15,061 nt of DNA from Rhodospirillaceae bacterium. Lineage in GTDB: Bacteria > Pseudomonadota > Alphaproteobacteria > Rhodospirillales > Magnetovibrionaceae. Shown here in pieces: positions 12,051 to 15,061 of this stretch (positions are counted from its first letter, which is position 1; each line of letters opens with the position of its first letter). The stretch spans positions 11,367-26,427 of the forward strand of contig NVSZ01000036.1 in NCBI GenBank assembly GCA_002732845.1. The letters are read 5' to 3'. Made by a program: the position numbers and the translations under genes. The notes under the pieces were generated by a model. The model saw nothing but the letters and a program-made list of their open reading frames with translations, was not told the DNA's origin and did not search any database.

Positions 12051-14477
12051 TTATTCAGCGTTATTGCGAAGACGAATAGAAGCGCCAACTTTTAAGGCGG
12101 GGCGAGATTGGCTCTGCCCAGACCGAATGCCCGTATTTTTACGGGGTGGCGAGAGTGTGACAGTTGGTTTTGCTTGACGCAAGGTCGGTGTCGCGGCTGG
12201 TTTTACAAAAGTTCTTGTTTGAGCCTTTTGCGGGGCCGCGCGGGTGGTGACCTTGAGAATGGCCTTGGTCCCGGATTTCGGAGCTCTTAAAACAGCGGCA
12301 AGCTTAGCCTTTGCAACGGATCTGGGTTGTAGGCGGCGTGTCACTGTGGCCTGTTGAGGGGGGGCACCAGCGGGGCGCGGCGTGACCGCAGCTTGCAATC
12401 GCGGTGCGCTGATTTTTGCTTTAACTGGCGCTGGAGCTGGAGCCTCAGCTGGCGTTGCCTCAACCGGCTTAGGTGTTGGTGCGGCTTTTTGCGCAGGGGT
12501 GGTCATCAACGAAGCCAAGGTTGCGCCCGCAGGTTTGGCGGCAACGGGTGTTGCCTTAGCGGAAATACTGGCCGGACCTGCCTTTGCCACAACACCTGAT
12601 GGAATAGGTACGCCCATATCTGGGGCTTTATTAGGAATGGGCTGTGCTGTTGGTTTTGCGGCTGGTTTTGCTGTAGCCGTGGGTTTGGCGGCAATTGTTG
12701 CTCCGCCTTTTTGAGCGGCGCCCGCACCCTTGTCTTTTTGAGCGGTGCCAGCACCTTTGCCTTTTTTACCAGCTTTGCCGCCAAACAGGCGCGGCAGGAC
12801 TTCGCTGGACGGTCCGGCAAGGGCCAAACGTCCACGGTCCAGAGCATACAAATAGTCACAGGCCGAAAGCAGGGTCGGGCTGTGGCTGACAATAATGACG
12901 GTCCGGGTTTTGGCGATTTCAACCAGTGTATCTTTGAGCTCATGTTCGGCATGGCGATCAAGGCTGGAAGACGGTTCATCCAACAACACCACAGGCGGTG
13001 ATCCCACCAAGGCGCGCGCCACAGCAATACGTTGGCGTTGACCGCCCGACAAACGAGACCCGGCTTCACCAATGTCGGTGGCGTATCCATCGGGCAAATC
13101 AATAATAAAGTGATGCACGCCGGCTTCGGTGGCGGCTTTGATGATATCTTCGTCCGACGCCTGTGGCATACGCGACGCAATGTTGTCGCGCACCGTGCCG
13201 GTAAACAGCACGCTTTCTTGGGGCACATACCCCAACCAATCGGCCAATTCTGATCGCGTGAACTGGGCCATATCCGCATCGTCCATCAACACCCGACCTT
13301 TTTGGGGCGTATACAAACCTTGGATAATTTTCAAAAGCGTTGTTTTTCCGCAACCATTTCGGCCCACCATGGCGTGGATGCCACCGGGATTGATTTCAAG
13401 GCTGATGTCGGAAATGACCGGGGCCAAATCTTCGGAATAGGAAAAAACCACGTTTTCGATGGTGAGCTTACCCTTGGGTTTTTTCAGCTTCACTTCGCTA
13501 ACGGCCCGGTCCGCATCAGAGGCAAAAATTTCACCCAAACGGTCGGTGGCTTGCAAAAAGCTCGAATAGGTCCGCCACATACCAACCAATTGGTTCAGCG
13601 GGCCGATAATTTTCCCCGACAACATGTTGGTGGCAATCAACGCACCCATGGTTAGGTTCTGATCAATAATCGCCAGCGCGCCAACGGTGGTCAGCAACAA
13701 AGACGTCACCAAAGACAATGACGAACCAATGTTGGAAAAACTATCGGTTTGGGTGCCGCGGTGGATTGCGTTTTCAATGTTTTGGGCGTGTTTTTCTTCC
13801 CACACCGGTTCCATGGACCGATCCAGCGCTAAGGCCTTGATGGTGGTCCGTCCGGAAATCATTTCCGCAACCAGCGAGTCCCGCGATTGAGACGTTTGAC
13901 GTTCTTCGCCACTGGCTTGGGACATAACGCTCGAAGACCGCCAAGCCACCAGCATGAACACGGGCAACATGATCAGCAAAACCCAGGCCACCGGGGCGGC
14001 AATCACAAAAATCAAAACCAAAAAGAGAATGGCAAACGGAAGATCAGCCAGCAACAGGGCACTGGCGCCCGAAAGTGTATTGCGTACGATGTCAACATCG
14101 CGAAACAAAGCCGACCAGTGAGCGGATGTTCGGCTTTCTAAGGTTTGCAAGGGCAGGCGCATCAATTTGCGAAACAGGCGTCGCCCCAATTGTACATCAA
14201 CGCGCAAAGCCACGGTTTGCAAAATACGCGCACGCGATTGACGCAAAATAAAATCGAAAATCAGCACCAAAATCATGCCGACAAACAGGCCTTGCAGGGT
14301 GCTGATGCCACCACTGCCCACAACACGGTCATAAACTTGAAGGGAAAAAACAGGAATAGCGAGCGCCAAAACGTTGACGAAAAAAGACATCGCCACGACT
14401 TCACGGAAGACGCCTTTAAAAGGTTTTAAAAACGGTTTTAACCACCGTCTGTGTTCTGGGTTCGGCGCTTCAGGCAA
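12051..14477 (-). CDS. Type I secretion ABC transporter (permease-ATPase) with a long basic C-terminal tail
   Basis: An 808-residue inner-membrane transporter. About residues 28-310 form the six-span membrane domain (SLQVYDRVVGSGG is a typical type I block). The ATPase domain runs from about 337 to 565: Walker A GRNGCGKTT (372-380), Q-loop Gln420, signature LSGGQRQR (476-483), Walker B VVLLDEP with Glu501, and His532. It lacks an N-terminal C39 peptidase-like domain, so it resembles the PrtD type in that respect. Residues about 566-808 are an unusual extension: almost only Ala, Pro, Lys, Thr, Gly, Val and Arg, with 42 Lys/Arg against 5 acidic residues. The start is TTG 14477 with GGAGAAACTGG ahead; no ATG or GTG lies between it and the upstream in-frame stop. 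It forms an operon with the HlyD gene; the substrate is not visible. Confidence 0.93.
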   Translation of the reverse strand: MPEAPNPEHRRWLKPFLKPFKGVFREVVAMSFFVNVLALAIPVFSLQVYDRVVGSGGISTLQGLFVGMILVLIFDFILRQSRARILQTVALRVDVQLGRRLFRKLMRLPLQTLESRTSAHWSALFRDVDIVRNTLSGASALLLADLPFAILFLVLIFVIAAPVAWVLLIMLPVFMLVAWRSSSVMSQASGEERQTSQSRDSLVAEMISGRTTIKALALDRSMEPVWEEKHAQNIENAIHRGTQTDSFSNIGSSLSLVTSLLLTTVGALAIIDQNLTMGALIATNMLSGKIIGPLNQLVGMWRTYSSFLQATDRLGEIFASDADRAVSEVKLKKPKGKLTIENVVFSYSEDLAPVISDISLEINPGGIHAMVGRNGCGKTTLLKIIQGLYTPQKGRVLMDDADMAQFTRSELADWLGYVPQESVLFTGTVRDNIASRMPQASDEDIIKAATEAGVHHFIIDLPDGYATDIGEAGSRLSGGQRQRIAVARALVGSPPVVLLDEPSSSLDRHAEHELKDTLVEIAKTRTVIIVSHSPTLLSACDYLYALDRGRLALAGPSSEVLPRLFGGKAGKKGKGAGTAQKDKGAGAAQKGGATIAAKPTATAKPAAKPTAQPIPNKAPDMGVPIPSGVVAKAGPASISAKATPVAAKPAGATLASLMTTPAQKAAPTPKPVEATPAEAPAPAPVKAKISAPRLQAAVTPRPAGAPPQQATVTRRLQPRSVAKAKLAAVLRAPKSGTKAILKVTTRAAPQKAQTRTFVKPAATPTLRQAKPTVTLSPPRKNTGIRSGQSQSRPALKVGASIRLRNNAE
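12708..12763 (-). repeat. 27-bp imperfect tandem repeat at the start of the ABC transporter tail
   Basis: Two copies of a 27-base unit (starting at plus-strand 12708 and 12735, beginning TTTTTGAGCGG) encode the nine-residue units KGKGAGTAQ and KDKGAGAAQ at about residues 573-590. A third, degraded start (KGG) follows. It suggests the tail grew by local duplication. Confidence 0.7.
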
Positions 14478-14504
14478 CCAGTTTCTCCAGTTAGCTCGTT
14501 GTTT

Positions 14505-14564
14505 TTAGGCCTGTTATTGTTTTTATGGGCCTAATGATATGGACTCGATTCGAAAAACCATATC
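14505..14564 (-). promoter_or_regulatory. Two back-to-back stem-loops in the leader of the ABC transporter gene
   Basis: First: TTAGGCC (14505-14511) pairs with GGCCTAA (14528-14534), loop 16. Second: GATATGG (14536-14542) pairs with CCATATC (14558-14564), loop 15. Both have perfect 7-bp arms, are nearly equal in size and are one base apart. They end about 28 bases before the TTG start. They could be operator dyads or RNA leader structures controlling the secretion operon; neither resembles a riboswitch I know. Confidence 0.45.
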
Positions 14565-14793
14565 GCTTCGGGGCTGTTAACTTCTGTCAACATAGTTCAA
14601 TTTTCTGACTCGATAGAGTGAATAAAAAGTCTTAAATTCACACCCAGCCTTCTCATGCAATCACTCACTATAATATTTTAAACATTAATATAGCATGAAT
14701 ATGTTGTAGCCGTGTTCGTTTTTTAGTTTGATTCCAATGCCTTCAGGGCAGACTCTTAACCTACATTGTAAGGATATCAATTCGCAAAACAAC

Positions 14794-14823
14794 TTGACGG
14801 TACACGGTGCAACCTTGTCTAGT
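14794..14823 (+). promoter_or_regulatory. Probable promoter of the CHASE2-domain gene
   Basis: TTGACG (14794-14799, five of six) and TCTAGT (14818-14823, four of six) are 18 bases apart, giving a leader of about 27 bases before the ATG at 14857. Confidence 0.4.
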
Positions 14824-14856
14824 TAATTTTCAGGATTCACAGAGGGACTTTCGGGG

Positions 14857-15061
14857 ATGACGGGTTTTTTAAAAAAGGCGTTTAGTTTTGATCGCGTGAT
14901 TGGTTTGATCTTGCTGGGCGTGTTGTTAACCGTATCCAGAATGGACCCGTATCCGGTTGAATTTATGCGCGAAAAAAGCTTTGATTTTTATCAGCAATTC
15001 AAACCCAGAATCCCCCCCAAACCCGAAGACCGCATAGTCACCATCATCGATATTGACGAAC
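14857..15061 (+). CDS. CHASE2-domain sensor protein, N-terminal fragment (3' end beyond the window)
   Basis: Only the first 68 codons are present. The protein opens MTGFLKKAFSFDRV, then a membrane span VIGLILLGVLLTV (about 14-26), then FMREKSFDFYQQFKPR and RIVTIIDIDE, which match the start of a CHASE2 extracytoplasmic sensor domain (FDxxQxxxPR followed by VxIVDIDE). CHASE2 proteins usually continue with membrane spans and an output domain such as an adenylate/guanylate cyclase, a histidine kinase or a GGDEF domain; which one cannot be seen. The ATG has GAGGGAC about 8 bases upstream. It is divergent from the type I secretion operon, so it may sense an envelope cue related to secretion, but that is speculation. 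Confidence 0.8.
   Translation, partial: MTGFLKKAFSFDRVIGLILLGVLLTVSRMDPYPVEFMREKSFDFYQQFKPRIPPKPEDRIVTIIDIDE

Larger units (their letters stand above)
14478..14856. other. 379-base divergent spacer between the ABC transporter and the CHASE2 gene
   Basis: This spacer contains two adjacent stem-loops near the ABC gene (14505-14564), a repeated GACTCGAT (14542-14549 and 14607-14614), a very AT-rich stretch (about 14615-14720) and the probable CHASE2 gene promoter (14794-14823). A TTGACA on the minus strand (14590-14585) could be the -35 of the ABC promoter, but no good -10 sits at the right distance. I see no gene in it. Confidence 0.6.

Noticed and set aside
12506..13279. A 257-codon minus-strand reading frame overlapping the ABC transporter in another frame
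   Set aside because: The other frame carries intact Walker A, signature and Walker B motifs; this one has none and is a shadow.
14574..14590. GTTAAC-N4-GTCAAC as a possible CtrA site (TTAA-N7-TTAAC)
   Set aside because: The spacing between half-sites is wrong and the second half has a mismatch.
14669..14674. A perfect TATAAT on the plus strand in the AT-rich spacer
   Set aside because: No acceptable -35 lies 16-18 bases upstream, and the stretch is so AT-rich that such a hexamer is expected by chance.

Overview
The window looks like chromosomal DNA of a free-living, flagellated, Gram-negative alphaproteobacterium, most likely from the Rhodospirillales or a neighbouring marine order. The evidence is a sigma-32 with the RpoH box, the hopanoid-type genes hpnC-hpnD-hpnE preceded by an MlaC/HpnM-like gene, a PomA-like motA-motB stator pair and a type I secretion operon. 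I cannot name the genus. Nearly all of the sequence is coding. I see no tRNA, rRNA, CRISPR array, insertion sequence or phage gene.

Left part (1-5526). A truncated yaaA (peroxide stress, minus strand) is divergent from a small ArsC/YffB-like thioredoxin-fold gene. Next comes a tight plus-strand operon with a recognisable promoter: a periplasmic MlaC/HpnM-like lipid-binding protein, then hpnC, hpnD and hpnE. HpnD, HpnC and HpnE together turn two farnesyl diphosphates into squalene, the hopanoid precursor. The operon meets ispH (minus strand), whose product makes the IPP/DMAPP used for farnesyl diphosphate; the stop codons of hpnE and ispH overlap.

Middle (5527-8895). A 375-base spacer holds the probable ispH promoter, a possible 38-codon ORF and an A-loop hairpin. 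A 71-residue single-span membrane protein lies just before rpoH (heat-shock sigma factor). rpoH is followed after 17 bases by a SAM hydrolase/halogenase-fold gene, then by an MBL-fold metallo-hydrolase that ends at a strong bidirectional terminator.

Right part (8911-15061). On the minus strand, read right to left, are a type I secretion ABC transporter (TTG start, with a 240-residue very basic Ala/Pro/Lys tail), its HlyD-type membrane fusion partner (also apparently TTG, with a 15-bp tandem duplication at its start), then motA and motB behind their own probable promoter. No outer-membrane TolC partner and no secreted substrate is in view. A 379-base spacer separates the ABC gene from a divergent CHASE2-domain sensor gene that is cut by the window end; the spacer carries two back-to-back stem-loops in the ABC leader and a good promoter for the CHASE2 gene.

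Most of the window is ordinary housekeeping and accessory DNA. I found no clear new multi-gene system. The best candidates for a second look are the ABC transporter tail, the tandem stem-loops in its leader, the duplicated start region of hlyD, the small membrane protein in front of rpoH, and the ispH-rpoH spacer.
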